DNA of 64,000 nucleotides from positions 576,089,752 through 576,153,751 of the forward strand of contig NC_081405.1 in the NCBI RefSeq assembly GCF_030272615.1. Direction: 5' to 3'. This stretch comes from Cryptomeria japonica. Taxonomy: Eukaryota > Streptophyta > Pinopsida > Cupressales > Cupressaceae. Positions 36,084-48,844 of the stretch are shown in pieces; within the stretch, counting starts at the first letter, position 1; the number at the start of each line of letters is the position of its first letter. Below the pieces are notes generated by a model. It was not told where the DNA came from and made no database searches. It was given only the letters and a program-made list of their open reading frames with translations. The translations under genes and the position numbers were made by a program.

Positions 36084-37745
36084 ATGCCCAATGTCAGTCG
36101 ATCTCAGAGAAAAAAACAAAGGGAAGCACAATTAGAATCAAGTATGGGTCGTAGATTATCCAATCCTTTTGATGAGTATGACAATATGGGTGAAACAAAG
36201 ATCACTGAGGAACTTCTCCAAGAATGTCAAGAAAATGCAACATTCCTAAATCTCATGGAAAGACTTATCGAAGCAAACAAATAAAAATATCTACTCATGA
36301 TAACTAGAAAAGGAGTTAACTTTCCTAAAGATTTTGATATAGAAAACTCATGAAATATAGATGAGAGAATTTCAAGAATAGGGTCTAGAAATTATGCCTA
36401 TCAAGAACAACAAAGACAAGAAGAGACACATGGTATGGAAAGCACATGCAAATAGGAACAAGACCATACCCACAACTAGGACAATCTTAATGAAGAGGGG
36501 AAACTCTCCCTTGGAGGAAAAATGTGCCCATAGTTTCTCTTACACAACAACTCCAAATACTGCAAAGGCAAATGCAGGACATGCAACAAGGGACTACAAT
36601 ATGATACTCCTTGGACAAGATTTGTCCTTATCCTTTTGATAGGAGATCGAACATGGTACCTTTTCCCCCAAATTTAGATATACCAAAGTATGAGAAGTAT
36701 GATTGTAAAAGTGATCTGCATGGTCATGTTCAAGAATTTTGTACCATGAGCCTTGAGTTTGATCATGATGACACTTAATGAGACCATTCCAAAGAAGTTT
36801 GGGAGGAAAAACCATAGAGTGGTTGTCTAAACTTACACCTCCCATCAGATCATTTGATGAGTTGGTAAAAAAATTCATAACACAATACTATTATAACATT
36901 CAACACACAATATCCATGTTGGATATGTGTAACACAAAATAAAAGAGAAATGAAACATTCACGGTGTTTCTTTAGCAATGGAGATGCATGGTTTTAAGAT
37001 ATCCTCGAGACATGCTTGAAAAGGAAAAGATGAAAATCTTTATCAGTAATCTAAATAGTGAGATGAGTTATCAACTCAAACTCCAATGCATACCATATTT
37101 TTCCAAGTTGATATAAAATGGAATCCAAGTGGAGGAAGCCTACATCAAGAAAGGAACATTGAAGTTATTTAAGGAAGGTGTTAATTCATCAAACACTAAC
37201 CGCTTTAAGAATCAAAATAACAACAACACGTTAGATAAATCCAGATTTTGGACAAGGAACAAAAATATTGTTAATGATGGGGTAGTTGATGCTAATAATA
37301 TGAAATCTAAACAACTAGTGTTGGCTTTATCAGGTAACCCACCATCCAACAAAAATTCAAAAAATTTTTAATCAAGGCACTAACACTTATCTACAAAATA
37401 CCAACCAAGGAACTTCAACATCAAACACCAACAACAATAACCAAGGCAACAATACTAACGAAGGCAACAACACTAACCAAGGAAACAACACTAACTGAGG
37501 GAATAATGCAAACTAGAGAGGCAATACCAACACTTTCCCATACACACCACTAGGACAAACATTAGAATTAGCGATTTGAGAAATCTTGGCAAATATGATT
37601 ATCACGTTGCCAACCATGAACAACTTTGAACCCCAGGTCAAACCACCTTGATGGAATGATTCACGTTTCTATGATTTTCATTGAAACAAAGGACATCACA
37701 TAAATGATTGCATGAGGCTGAATAACATCGTTTAGGACATGATAA
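36084..37745 (+). pseudogene. G1 gag
   Basis: The translation starts near MPNVSRSQRKKQREAQ. From about 36670 it shows the Gypsy gag core: IPKYEKYDCKSDLHGHVQEF, GKTIEWLSKLTPPIRSFDEL and TFTVFL.QWR, ending in NGIQVEEAYIKKG. Gag packages the RNA. The C-terminal third has four 18-base repeats encoding N-Q-G-N-N-T (37439-37512). A zinc-knuckle remnant follows at about 37664-37720, FYDFH.NKGHHINDC, where the first Cys is Tyr. Stops and frameshifts are frequent, so no product is expected. Confidence 0.75.
37439..37512 (+). repeat. Four 18-bp repeats in G1 gag
   Basis: Units of the form AACCAAGGCAACAACACT are repeated about four times, each coding for a six-residue Asn/Gln/Gly/Thr unit. The last copy is the most decayed and starts with a stop codon. 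Confidence 0.85.
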
Positions 37746-38262
37746 ATAGAGGCAATTTAACTGTTGATAGTCACAAAACAAATGGTGACCATGACGCCTT
37801 TAAAAAGCCCCTCCCAAATTACAACAAGGGAGGAGCTTCAACATCAAAAGATATAGGAGGAGCTCATAAAAATCACCTGTATGATAACACCATCAATCAC
37901 ATATAGACATATGACAACCAAGTAAATGTCATAAAAATTAGGGACAAACAAGAACATGCGTCGACCAATGTGACAACCTGAGCACAAAAATAAGTCTTGA
38001 AAGGGAACACATCAACATCTACAACTATCCCCAAGACTTAATACAACCTCATTGATCAACTATGGAGAACTCCTGCTCAAATATCCATACTCGAGTTGCT
38101 CAAACTCTTGCCAAAACATAAATATATCTTGGAACAAGCACTTGTTGAAACAAACTTTCCTAAAGATCTAGACATTTGTTGATTCCAAGCCATGGTGGCT
38201 CATATGAAAGGGCCTCATAACCTTACCTTTTTTTAAAACAATGATGTCTCCTTAAATCATCT
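37746..38262 (+). pseudogene. G1 region before the protease
   Basis: The translation is broken by stops but includes ISILELLKLLPKHKYILEQA, then FQAMVAHMKGPHNLTF and NDVSLNH. The latter is the segment upstream of the Tat protease. It ends exactly where the 4.2 kb LTR starts; the next codons are found at 42466. Confidence 0.7.
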
Positions 38263-41200
38263 TGTTGGTCACCAAATCTGGTTAACCCAAGAACGCCTGC
38301 AAATCTATCTATAAGATAGCCAATCTCAATCAATGAAACACTTCAGGGCTTGGACAACATATCATAGGATCCTAATGGTCCTCCTGCACTTTAGGTTCTG
38401 CTAGACCTAGGGGTGGGGCACCCTTTTGATACATGAAATTGACTCATTTACTCACCATGACAACATCAATGAACCAGATAAAACATTCCACAAGCTCAAC
38501 AAATTAGATAACACGTACATATTGGCTAGATCTTGTACAAATAATGGGTGAAACAAAGCTTTGGAAGGATAGAACACAAACCCCTAAACATAAAGGGAAA
38601 TAGATTTTCTTTAAATTTGAATTAATCTAAAAACTATCCCCAAATCTGCAAGACCAGTGCCTTGTTCATTGGGCAACAGAGTCACACACAGAACTACAAA
38701 TGTGCATCTAGTCACAAATTGGTTCTCCTTAAATGATATTCCTGCATTAATACCTTAAACTAATGCTTTACTCAATTTATTCACAAAATCCTCAAATCTA
38801 GGACACACATTTCATTTGTTCATGATTGATTACTGAGTTTAAAACCTTCATTGAAAGATACCCAGAAACAATCACACAACCTCCTTAGAATTGACAAATT
38901 TCATCCTCCTTGAGGATTGAATTCATAATAATGAAATACATACATAGAGACAATATTGTGGGAAATTACTCATGCCTGACACAAGTAAGGTCTGCAACTA
39001 GAAAACAATCTGCTATCCTGTAATGTAAACTTTGTACCCTGAAACAAACCAAAGAATTTTACAAATTTGGGTCAAGATGTTCAGAGCTGGAAGCCATGAA
39101 AAATGGAGCACTTCCTCCAAAATTCTGGAACCCTTACAATGAGAAGAAAATGGGAATAAGAAGGAGAGGGAAAAGATTAGGCTTCATTAGAACAAGCCAA
39201 GTGTCTCTTTTCCAATTGAATTTCACTTCCTTCATCTTTCCCATGAAAAATACTCCCCAAATATCCAAAATTTGTTGAAGCTAACTTCCTGAGTGGATTC
39301 CTTATCCCAAGAGCTTTCCGGTTATATATGATACTTGGCATTCTGGCAAAAAATGGACCTCTGGGCAAATTAAATCTGAATTTGCCTCTGTCATTTAAAT
39401 TTTTCATTTTTCATATAGTCTCAACTATATATTTAACTTTAATTTTTTCACCCATTTTATATGCTAACATCCAACCACGTGGTGACCTCCGATTCGTTGA
39501 TGGGATCCATTGGGTACCACCTGGGATGACAATTCATCTATCCACCACGTGTCGGCCACCTATGCGCCACTGGATGATCGATTGTACGCCATGTCACTGC
39601 CACCTTAGCGACACGCCACAGGATGGGACCCGTGAGCTGGACCTCTACCTGGACCCACCACTTATCTTTTGCCATTTTGCAATGGCTAACTAGTGATCAT
39701 ATTTCCTTCGTGAAGTCACGCGAGCCATCAGATCATCTGAACCTGTAGGGTCTTTAACCTTGGTTTTCCGCACATGTTTTTCGCCATTTCATTAAAGGTA
39801 TTCAACATGCATCTTCCCTTCATGAATCCACATGGGTTGTTGATCTTCGACAACTTGCTCGATCTTTAATTTTCTCCTTCTCTGCAAAATTCACGTGCCT
39901 CGGGATCCATGCCTCCGCAGGGTCCACCTTGTCGTTGCTCAGCCAACCTCCTTGTTCACCTTGAGAAGCATGCCCACATGCATGGGGTCCACCTTGTGGC
40001 CCAATCGGCTCCTTGTGTCAAAATCCCAAAGCTTTGACAATATGTATGTGTAGAGATTTACTTTTAAATACTCAAAAAAGCTCCCACCCAGCCAATGTGG
40101 GATATATGCATTTGCCCAGAAATGCATTTTGAAGGCTTCTTAGACTTACCTATGGCATTTTCCAGATTTGCCTAGGAGAATGCTAAAGACCAATGCAGCT
40201 CCAAATGCATTTACTTGAGAGTTTCTAAGGTTCTTCCAAACAGCGCATTGCAGGGGATGGCAGAGTCATGTGGAGCTGATGTTTTCTGGGCAAAGGGCAT
40301 GGAGTTGCTTCTACACCCTCTGCCTTATTTCTACTTTGAAAGTTTCTATAGTCTCTGCCTTATTTCGCCCAACCATAGCACATGAGGGAAGATTGCTGGC
40401 AAAGTTCATGGGGTTTGGTGCTCTTTCATTTGCCAAGGAGGACATTGGTAGGGGCCGTGATATTTGCCTTATACCTACCTTTACATTTGCCATTGTATTT
40501 AACTCCTTTCCCCATCAACCACGAGATACTCAGAAAATGCTTGGGTGTTCAATGTTTTCCTTTTAGCTACTTTCATGTGGGAGGAGGAGACTGTCAAATC
40601 TGCCATGTGGGAGGAGGTTTGATGATAGAAGCACAATGGGGACAAGGCAATGTATATGCCAATATGCATTTGCTATTTGTTTAATACTTTTCCCCATCTC
40701 ACACCACACAGGGAGACCTGGCAAAGGTTGTAGAATTTGGGCTTTACAATGGCCAATATAAACTTTAAAATTTTAAAACCTTACTCACATCTCCATAGGT
40801 CAGAGACATAGGAGAAGGAGGGGGAAGGCTCAATGCATTAAAAAAATAACTTTTAACTGGCTTTCACCACCACGTTGCCTGCTGCACATGAGGATTTTTG
40901 CATTCTGTTGCCCGTAGGGGAGGGATTTTGGCCTTGACTACGAATTACATTTGCTTAAAGTTTCATTATCTTTTCCCCCAATCTTCCTTTTCTCCTTGCA
41001 ATACTCTATTTATTATCATATTGCTATAACATTTCCCAATAATATCTTTACTCTGTGACATACTTGCCTGGGAGTATCCACAGTTTCTTTTGTTAACTGC
41101 CAATTTGCAATTTGATTTAGTAAATGTGCCTCTTTATTGCAACTGCACGGGAGATGAATTTTATCATCATCACTCTTATAACATGTCTCATAATCAAAAC

Positions 41201-42465
41201 CCGCATTTAGATATTCTAAAAATCTTTTATTAAACAAAGTCGCCAATAAAATCAATCCACGAGCATGAGCCAGGTCGGGCCCCAAAGTGGGTCCGACTAA
41301 AAAAATTTTGTTTTCATTTAGCTAACCTTAGAAATGCCTCATGAACCTTAAACATACCTCTAGAAATGATCGGCACCATTTTTGGATCATTAAATTGAGT
41401 TTTGCAACTTTTAGGTGTTGGCACCACATTTTCGCATTTAATCGCGAAGATGTAATTTTCAAAGTGGTCAAAACACCTTTCTAGACCTAGCCATCTAATA
41501 AGCGTGTACTCCGATATACAAGCATGAACTCTACCAAATAGTTTTTCAAGACGAATCCCGAGCGAAGAGATATTAATTGTCAAAAATAACCAACTGGCTT
41601 TGTCGACACTACAGACCTGATGAAGTCAATGTTTTGGCAACACATGATGCCTTTCTCAAAAATACCAAACAACCTCCGTAGACCCTCAAATTTGAAACAC
41701 AAGTACCTTAAAGTACATATTAAATCTTTGAATTCTCAGTTCAATCAAAACATTGACTATGTACAAATAGTCCGCTCATGAAAATGGCCACTTTAATTGA
41801 TATAGCAATGAAAGTGCAGAAGACTAGAAAGGATGGTTCAAGAAACCTTTTTGAAAATCGATCAAATGGATTGGCAGAGGCTTGAAAATTGAAACATAGC
41901 TTTTCATTTATACCAATAACAGCCTGGAACAAGCATTTTGACATAACACTCACTGAGACAACTTTTACACTTATGCAAAACAGGGCTTCGACTAGGTCCT
42001 GAAACAGGGACTTGTCAAACCATACCAACTGTAAACCGATTGAGCTTGGTAAAATGAGAAAATAGATTCATGAAGACTTGAAATTTTGCATGCTGACTCA
42101 AATTTATACATACAATTCAATCCATTTTTAAATTCATCATGATGATTAACAGGGCAAAATATGTAAACACCCAAAGTAGGCTACTTAGTAAAATCTGCAT
42201 TTGCACCTAAAATGCACTTTCAGCTCACCCCTCAAAATGGGTACCTGATAAACTTATCCAAACTGAATTCTAAAAGTTTCACATCACTACATAGGTAAAA
42301 TTAAAGGTGTAGGACACTCCTCCCAAGCCTTACCCCATGAGAATCAACTTGCTACATTTTTGCCCTCTCTCTAACTAGGCCTTTCAAACTGACTTATTTG
42401 GAAAAAACATAGCAAAATTTTGAAATGGGCCTCTAAACTTGACTCAAAATTTATGAGTCCCAAGA
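38263..42465 (+). repeat. 4.2 kb solo LTR (family B) inside the G1 protease gene
   Basis: This 4.2 kb block matches 57929-62376 from TGTTGGTCACCAAATCTGG to ATGAGTCCCA. No internal region follows; Gypsy protease codons resume directly, so it is a solo LTR (or a truncated copy). The left flank is CATCT and a similar CATAT sits at 42466-42470, a possible target duplication with one change, though a strict LTR end at CA would be 42462. The U3 half has a GC-rich area (39470-40000) rich in CCACGTG and GCCAC words. No coding frame is recognised inside. Confidence 0.82.
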
Positions 42466-42604
42466 CATATACATAAAACTCCAATCCATATTGAAGTTTT
42501 AATCTATAAACATCAAGTAAAAAGAGTGTTAATAGATGGAGGAGTTGGTCTCAATATCTGTGCTTTAAAGCTTATCTGTGCATTGGGCTTCTCTGAGCAG
42601 TCTA
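42466..42604 (+). pseudogene. G1 protease, core segment
   Basis: The reading frame contains HIEVLIYKHQVKRVLIDGG, then VGLNICALKLICALGF. This is the retropepsin active site of Tat-type Gypsy elements, which have Asp-Gly-Gly or Asp-Gly-Ala where retroviruses have Asp-Thr-Gly. The frame is open between two LTR insertions, one ending at about 42465 and the next starting at 42605. Confidence 0.85.
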
Positions 42605-43679
42605 TGTTAGGACCTAGAGGAAACTAAGAGGGGGGGATGAATCAGTTGTCTAATAATTTTATCTCAAATACAACTTAACCAAACTTGATACTTAATACCG
42701 GTAAACCAAACTAAATGTCGGTAAACAAATTAACAATTAATAACAGTATCAGTGGAACTTATTGCATGAAACAAAAAGAGAAACAATATCAACAACACAT
42801 AACATAGAGATTTGTAGGTGGAAACCCTGTAAGGGGAAAAAACATGGTGGGAAACCTTACCCATAATCAAATGATACTACTACAAACATTATGTGTTTAC
42901 AAATGGGGTCTGCACATGTAGAAAGACAACCTGCCTAGAGCTTAGTACTCAAACACAAAATAAGAGTCACACTGACTACAATTGGATGATTAAATCCAAT
43001 GATAATGTACTGCTCAAAGTAGCATCTCTAATGCTAGATTCAGTACCGGTTAAGCTCTGATTGTCTTCTTGAAAACCCTTCTTGAACCTTCAAAAGATGA
43101 CTACATGAGTATGTCTTCTTATATGCACATATACCGAATATCACAACCTTATAATACCTTATTACCACCACCTCTATATTAATCTCACAATTGACATCTC
43201 ACAAATATACCAAAACCTAAGACCAAATGTGTAGGTCGGCTCACTAAGAATATTACAGTAAAAATCAATTACAACAAGTCAAGATGTGATGCATCATGTC
43301 GGCTCGACAATAATATTAATTGATTAAACTATCTCCATAATGTGACATGTTGATCTGGAATAGATAATGCATGTCGGTCCATAACCTATACCAATTTGTC
43401 GATAACAACAAATATGTCAACTCGATTAGATCAATAACCAAATCTTCAAAACCAAGTGTCCAAACCATGTCTTCGACATAACCAAGTGATCTCCAGATGA
43501 TAACAAGTTATCCAAGCAGTTCTGGTGAACAATATAACCTGCCAATGAACCAAATACCGATGACTGCACATAAGTCACTAAACTTGCCGGTGAACATAAT
43601 CAAAGATCTCCAGAAGGATAAGTGTTGATAAGTGTTGACATCAATTAAAAAACCAAGTAACATATCCATAATACCAACA
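42605..43679 (-). repeat. Solo LTR (Copia-like) in the G1 protease gene
   Basis: 1,075 bases, TGTTAGGACC...ATACCAACA, flanked on both sides by GTCTA (42600-42604 and 43680-43684). It has no internal domain, so it is the product of LTR-LTR recombination. The AGAGGGGGGGATGAATCA start, the GTGGAAACCC...GGGGAAAAAAC motif and the ACCGGT words resemble the nested Copia LTR, giving the minus orientation. The sequence family is nevertheless different. Confidence 0.92.
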
Positions 43680-43925
43680 GTCTATTGATCCAAACAAAAA
43701 GATCACCATCAAAGCCTATGATGATGAAGAAAGGTCATCCAAAGGAATAGTAATACTACCTATTTAGGTAGGGCCAATACAAAAAGATACTATGTGCCAA
43801 GTCTTGGGCATAGACTTGTCATACAATATTCTATTGGGTCGTCCATTGATACATCAAATGCAAGTAGTACCTTCGACATACCATCAATGTATCAAATTCT
43901 TGTACAATGAATAGGAAATTTCCAT
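43680..43925 (+). pseudogene. G1 protease, C-terminal segment
   Basis: Continues the frame after the solo LTR: ITIKAYDDEERSSKGIVILP, then [20 protein letters not shown] and FLYNE. The ILLGR-type box is the second conserved part of aspartic proteases of this family. A stop follows the FLYNE box. Confidence 0.85.
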
Positions 43926-43962
43926 ACCTGCAGATAATAACCCTTTTCAACATTGTAATGCT

Positions 43963-45431
43963 ATGGGGGTAGCTCAAGACAACATGGTTCCACACAACAG
44001 GGAGGCCCAAGCTTCCTCAACATCCAATCATCATCAAGAAGAACTCAAGTCTTTATCCATAGACTTCAAACAAAATATGAAAATCAAAGATCAAGGCATG
44101 GGGGAGTACTCTTTTGGACCCTTGTGTCTATCAAAATTACCCCCATTGCCAAAATATTATGGACAACCTTCTCCATCAACACATTAAGAAAGGCAACCCA
44201 TCACCAAATTTGATGGTAAATTTATCCAACTGGGCACACTAGCCAATGAATTAAAAGAGAAGGACATCCTTAGTTGGCTATACAATGATGAAGAAGTCAG
44301 AACTGCTACCATAGAGGTCTCCATACCAACACAATAATATTGAAAAGGATTATGAATCATGCAACATATGGAATACAACTTAAAAGGACCCATTGGCAAG
44401 TGTCAAGAAGGCATTATAGAACCTTTACAACTTCCTTCACAATTTATGAGAGATAAAACAGGATTGGGATATGGAAAACATGTACCACCTAGGCAAAAGA
44501 AAAATATATATCAAAAACCTTAGTGGAGAGCAAAGAAGAAATATAATAAAAACTCATGGAAAGAGGCACTACACCTAGCAACAAAAATGACAAGGAAAGA
44601 GAAAGAACATCAGGAAAAGAGAAATGAAAAGAGGAACTGGCCATTCAAAGGGAAGAATCCTCTTATAAGAAAGAACATCATGTGAAAGAACTTGATCAAA
44701 CCAAGTTAGAGCCACCACCTAAAGAAATTACTACTCACTGAAGGGAAACTGTGTATGAACAAATGCAGAGATTACAAGAAGGTTCCAATTCTAAATCAGA
44801 AAAAGATACAAAAATGGTAACAATTGTTAGAGATCTTTTCTCATCATATAGCATACTTGCTAGAACCAGCAAGATACTCTAGGATAGTAATTTTAAAACT
44901 GATTCTAATAAAAATGAATAGAGTAGCTATTCAGATGTTATTGAAGATATTGAGGTAGATACCATCCACTCATACACATCCCTTTCTTATGAGGGAAAAG
45001 GCTTAGAATCTCGACCACTTGAATTTGGACCATGACATATTTATGAGGCTAGTGAGAACAAGCAATGGCAATACGAACAAGGATACATCAGAGATAATAC
45101 TATCGAAAACCTTGACAATCTCATAGACCTAACCAGTATCCCAAACAACTATAATGATGCCTATATCATGACACTTACCATGACCGATCTCAACTCACCA
45201 ATTGACTCCTTATCACTTGTATATCCCGTTCTTATAGAGTGGGAAGAACATGAACACCATGATATATCAATATTCCCAGATTAGGAATCCATTGTCTAGT
45301 ATCTATGTTTACTCAACCCAGAAACATTCTCTACCAATGAACAAAATAACGATATCTACAATCAGGGGAGTGCAAAGTCTCCCAGTCACAAAAATGAAAG
45401 AAGTGAAAGATCTAATGCTGAAAACTAGTCA
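43963..45431 (+). pseudogene. G1 linker with G-patch-like segment
   Basis: The translation contains ITKFDGKFIQLGTLANELKE and DILSWLYNDEEV, parallel to the G2 linker. From about 44340 a decayed G-patch follows: KGL.IMQHMEY, PIGKCQEGIIEPL and later TGLGYGKH. The pattern matches the better preserved G2 copy (57144-57470). The downstream 500 bases are acidic and broken by stops. I see no RT motif before 45432. Confidence 0.6.
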
Positions 45432-46500
45432 ATGGCAGTATTAGATTCTAAAAAAGTAAAAATAAAGGATGCATCTGCAGGTGAAAACCTTTTTGAGGCA
45501 CCTAAACATGGGAGAGTTGAAACTCTTCCTAAACATTATCAAGAGAGGTCACCTATATTGATTGAGACAACTCAATCAATAAACATTGATACTAAAGTAG
45601 TAGTCAAAACCATACACATAGAAAAATCACTAACAAAAAAGGAACAACTAGGTTTTATCAATTTTTTCAAGGAAAAGAAAATCAATTTTGCTTGGTCTTA
45701 TGTTGATATGCCTATAATATATCCAAACCTGATCATGCATCATTTATCCATCACGCCAGAAGCTACACCAATAAAACATAAATCAAGAAAGATGAATCCA
45801 CATGTGGCATTACTGGTCAAAGTTGAACTAAAGAAGTTATTATATATTGGATTCATCTGACCTATAGACTATGCTGAATGGATTTAAAACATTACACTAG
45901 TTTCAAAACCTAATGGAAGCATCATAATATGTACAGATTTTAGAGATGTCAACAAAGAATGTCCAAAGGATGACTTTCCTTTACCAAGCATTGACATAAT
46001 TGTGGGTCTAATAGCAAGCCACACAATGTTATAAAAAATAGACAATTTCTCTGGCTATGATAAAATCAAGATAGCTCCAAAGGACGAAGATAAAACTGTG
46101 TTCACCTGTCCATGGGGAATGTATTGCTGGAATGTCATACCTTTCGGCTTGAAAAATGTTGGGGTAAAATATCAAAGAGTCATGACGACAATCTTCCATG
46201 ATATGATGCATACCTTCGTGGAGGACTATGTGGATGATTTGCTGGCTAAATCATTCACACGAGCAAAACATCTCAGCATATTAGATAAACTCTTTCAAAG
46301 ATTTGAGCAATTCAAGGTCAGACTAAACCCTAAGAAATGTGTTTTGAGGTTACATTAGGAAAACTATTAGGCTACATTGTGTCAGAAAAGGGCATTGAAG
46401 TAGATCCAGTGAAGGTACAGGCCATCATGGAGATGCCATCTCCTAGGAACATTAGCCAACTCATATCTTTATAGGGATGACTTCAATCTATCAGGTGATT
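45432..46500 (+). pseudogene. G1 reverse transcriptase
   Basis: Contains RKMNPHVALLVKVELKKLL, VSKPNGSIIICTDFRDVNKE, CPKDDFPLPSIDIIV, SGYDKIKIAPKDEDKTVFTC and PFGLKNVGVKYQRVM. The active site YVDDLLAKS is intact. A frameshift near 46355 separates this from LGKLLGYIVSEKGIEVDP and the thumb. The first 143 codons are open, then stops appear. It is a Ty3/Gypsy type RT. Confidence 0.92.
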
Positions 46501-46990
46501 CATAGCTCAACTAGCAGATAAATTTCTACCATTCAATGATCTACTTCATAAGAATATACCTTTCAGATGGGAAGACAAGTGTGCAGAATCATTTCACTAG
46601 CTCAAACATGATCTAATGAATCTGCCAGTTCTAGTACCGCTGATAGTAGGAAAGTCGCTCATTTTCTACATATCAACAATAAAATTATCATTGGGGGTAT
46701 GGCTAGCACAAGAGGATTTGAAAGGAAAGGAACAAGCTATTTATTACATTAGAAGAACTTTGAACAAATATGAGCTAAATTATACATTCATTAAGAAGAC
46801 TTTCTTAGTCATGGTGTTCGCCTCTCAAAAGTTCTGCCACTACATGCTAGCTCACACAATCAAGCTAGTAGCAAAAATTGATCCTCTCAATTATTAAGTC
46901 AACAAAGTAGCTCTTACAGGACGATTGGCTAAGTGGGTCATGATTCTGAGTGAGTTTGATGTCCAATAAATAGAATGTCAGGCTACCAAA
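46501..46990 (+). pseudogene. G1 first RNase H
   Basis: Starts after the RT connection (FRWEDKCAESF) and includes FYISTIKLSLGVWLAQED, YYIRRTLNKYELNYTFIKKT, then GRLAKWVMILSEFDVQ. In Gypsy elements the corresponding segment holds catalytic acids; here the usual first Asp is Ser (YISTIKL), so this domain looks degenerate, as in Tat-type elements. A stop follows NY at 46897. Confidence 0.75.
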
Positions 46991-47520
46991 GGATTGGTAA
47001 TTATAGATCAACTGGTAGAAGCACCACTACGAGATCAACAACCAGTACAGGTGAAATTTATAGACATGGATGTACTCACTATCACACCCAAACAATGGAC
47101 CCTATACTTTGATGGATCCTATACACAACATGGATTGAGTGTTGGCATCTTGTTTGTCACTCTAGAAGGGCACACAATTCCATGATCCTATAGACTGATG
47201 TTTCCATGCACCAACAACATCGCTAAATATGACACCTTGGTAACAGGAATCAAAATGGTAGTGGAATGATGAATCATAGAATTGAGAGTCTATGGGGACT
47301 CTGAATTAGTTATTAATCACATCAATGATGAAAGCCAAATAAAGGATGATAAGATAATGCCCTACAAGTGAATGGTGGATGATTTCAAATAGTACTTTAT
47401 ACACATCACCTTTGAGAAAATACCAAAATTAGATAACAGAGATGCTGATGCAATGGTCACTATCGCTTCACTACTACAAATTCTAGATAAACAGAGTCAT
47501 TACGAGTTCCTGGTAGAGAA
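46991..47520 (+). pseudogene. G1 second RNase H (archaeal-type)
   Basis: Shows WTLYFDGSYTQHGLSVGILF (first catalytic Asp), NIAKYDTLVTGIKM (Glu to Asp at the second site), ELRVYGDSELVINHI (third Asp) and DNRDADAMVTIASL (fourth Asp). It is a second RNase H directly after the first. Having two is known for the Tat lineage, where the extra copy replaces the function of the original. Stops break it in several places. Confidence 0.8.
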
Positions 47521-48840
47521 ATTATTTTCCCCAGTCTATGATGATTCTGCATCCCAAGTCATCTATGCCCTAACTGGTTTAGATTCACCTCTATACAGGA
47601 CAATCTATGATTATCTATAAAACAATACTTTTCCACTTGACCTGTCTCGCAACCAAAAATGTAATTTCATCTAGCAAGCTGCCCATTATACATTAACCAC
47701 TGACACACTTTACCATCGAGGTCTAGATGGTACTCTTCTTTGATGCCTCAATTGTAACGAATCCAACTCTTCCTTACACGAGCTTTATGAGAGTATCTGT
47801 GGTACGCATTCAAGTGGTCCTACTCTCACCAAGAAGCTTCTGAAAATGAGATATTATTGGCCGACAATGGAAAAAGAGTCCTATTAATTCACAAATAAAT
47901 TTCCTAAATGCCAAATTCATGGAAATCTTATCCATGCACCAGCACAGGAGCTACAATCATTCACCACATATTGGCCTTTTTGTCAATGGGGACTTGATTT
48001 AGTAGGGAAAATTCATCCTTCTTCTTCAAATGGACATAAGTTCATTATCACTGCAACAGATTATTTAACAAAGTGGATTGAAGCAGTCCTGATGACCACT
48101 GTAACTGGAAAACAAATCACCTCATTTATTCTCAATTATCTCATTTGCAGATATGTCATTCTGAGTTCCATCATCACAGACAATAGGCATCCTTTCAAAA
48201 ATCAAGATGTGCGGCAACTATGTGAATGATTCAAAATCCAACATCGCTTCGCCACACCTTACTACCCATAAGGAAATGGTTAAGAAGAAGCATCAAATAA
48301 AACAATCCTAGAAATCCTCAAGAAAATAGTAAATGATGCAGGTAAGGATTGGCATGGACAACTCAATTCAATACTCTGGGCATATAGGACTAGTATTCAA
48401 GCACCTATAGGGGCTACACCTTATTAATTGGTGTATGGATCAGAAGCAATTCTACCTCTTGAGTTAGAAATCCCAGCTCTCCGAGTATTTTTGAAGGGCC
48501 TCATAACAGATGAGGAATATCAAGCAAACAGGTTGCATGAAGTAGAGCTTCTTTATAAAAAATAATAACATGCCTATGACCATCTCAAGGCATACCCGTA
48601 GTAAATATGCAGAAGTTATAATCACAAAGTCATCCCAAGGGCTTCCAAAGTTGGTGATCTTGTACTAAAGGAAAATCCAAGAAATCAACAAGATCGAGAA
48701 AAGAAGGGGAAGTTTGAACCTAACTGGTTGGGTCCCTTTGTCATCCTATAAGCCTACAGATCAGGTACCTATTAGTTAACAAGTCCAGAAGGGGATGTTC
48801 TCAATGAACCAACCAACAGTATCCATCTAAATAATTTATA
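47521..48840 (+). pseudogene. G1 integrase
   Basis: HHCC zinc site remnants (LHELYESICGTHSSGPT, FPKCQIHGNL) precede the core. Core landmarks are WGLDLVGKIHPSSSNGHKF (first Asp), IITDN (second Asp) and EASNKTILEILKK (Glu), with LWAYRTSIQAPIGATPY in the core's tail. The C-terminal part (KVGDLVLKENPRNQQDREKK) ends near 48843. Several stops interrupt it. Integrase after RNase H confirms the Ty3/Gypsy order. Confidence 0.9.
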
Positions 48841-48844
48841 CACT

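Noticed and set aside
39328-39693. 121-codon frame in the GC-rich part of the 4.2 kb LTR
   Set aside because: The homologous LTR at 57929-62376 does not keep it open, so it is U3 sequence.
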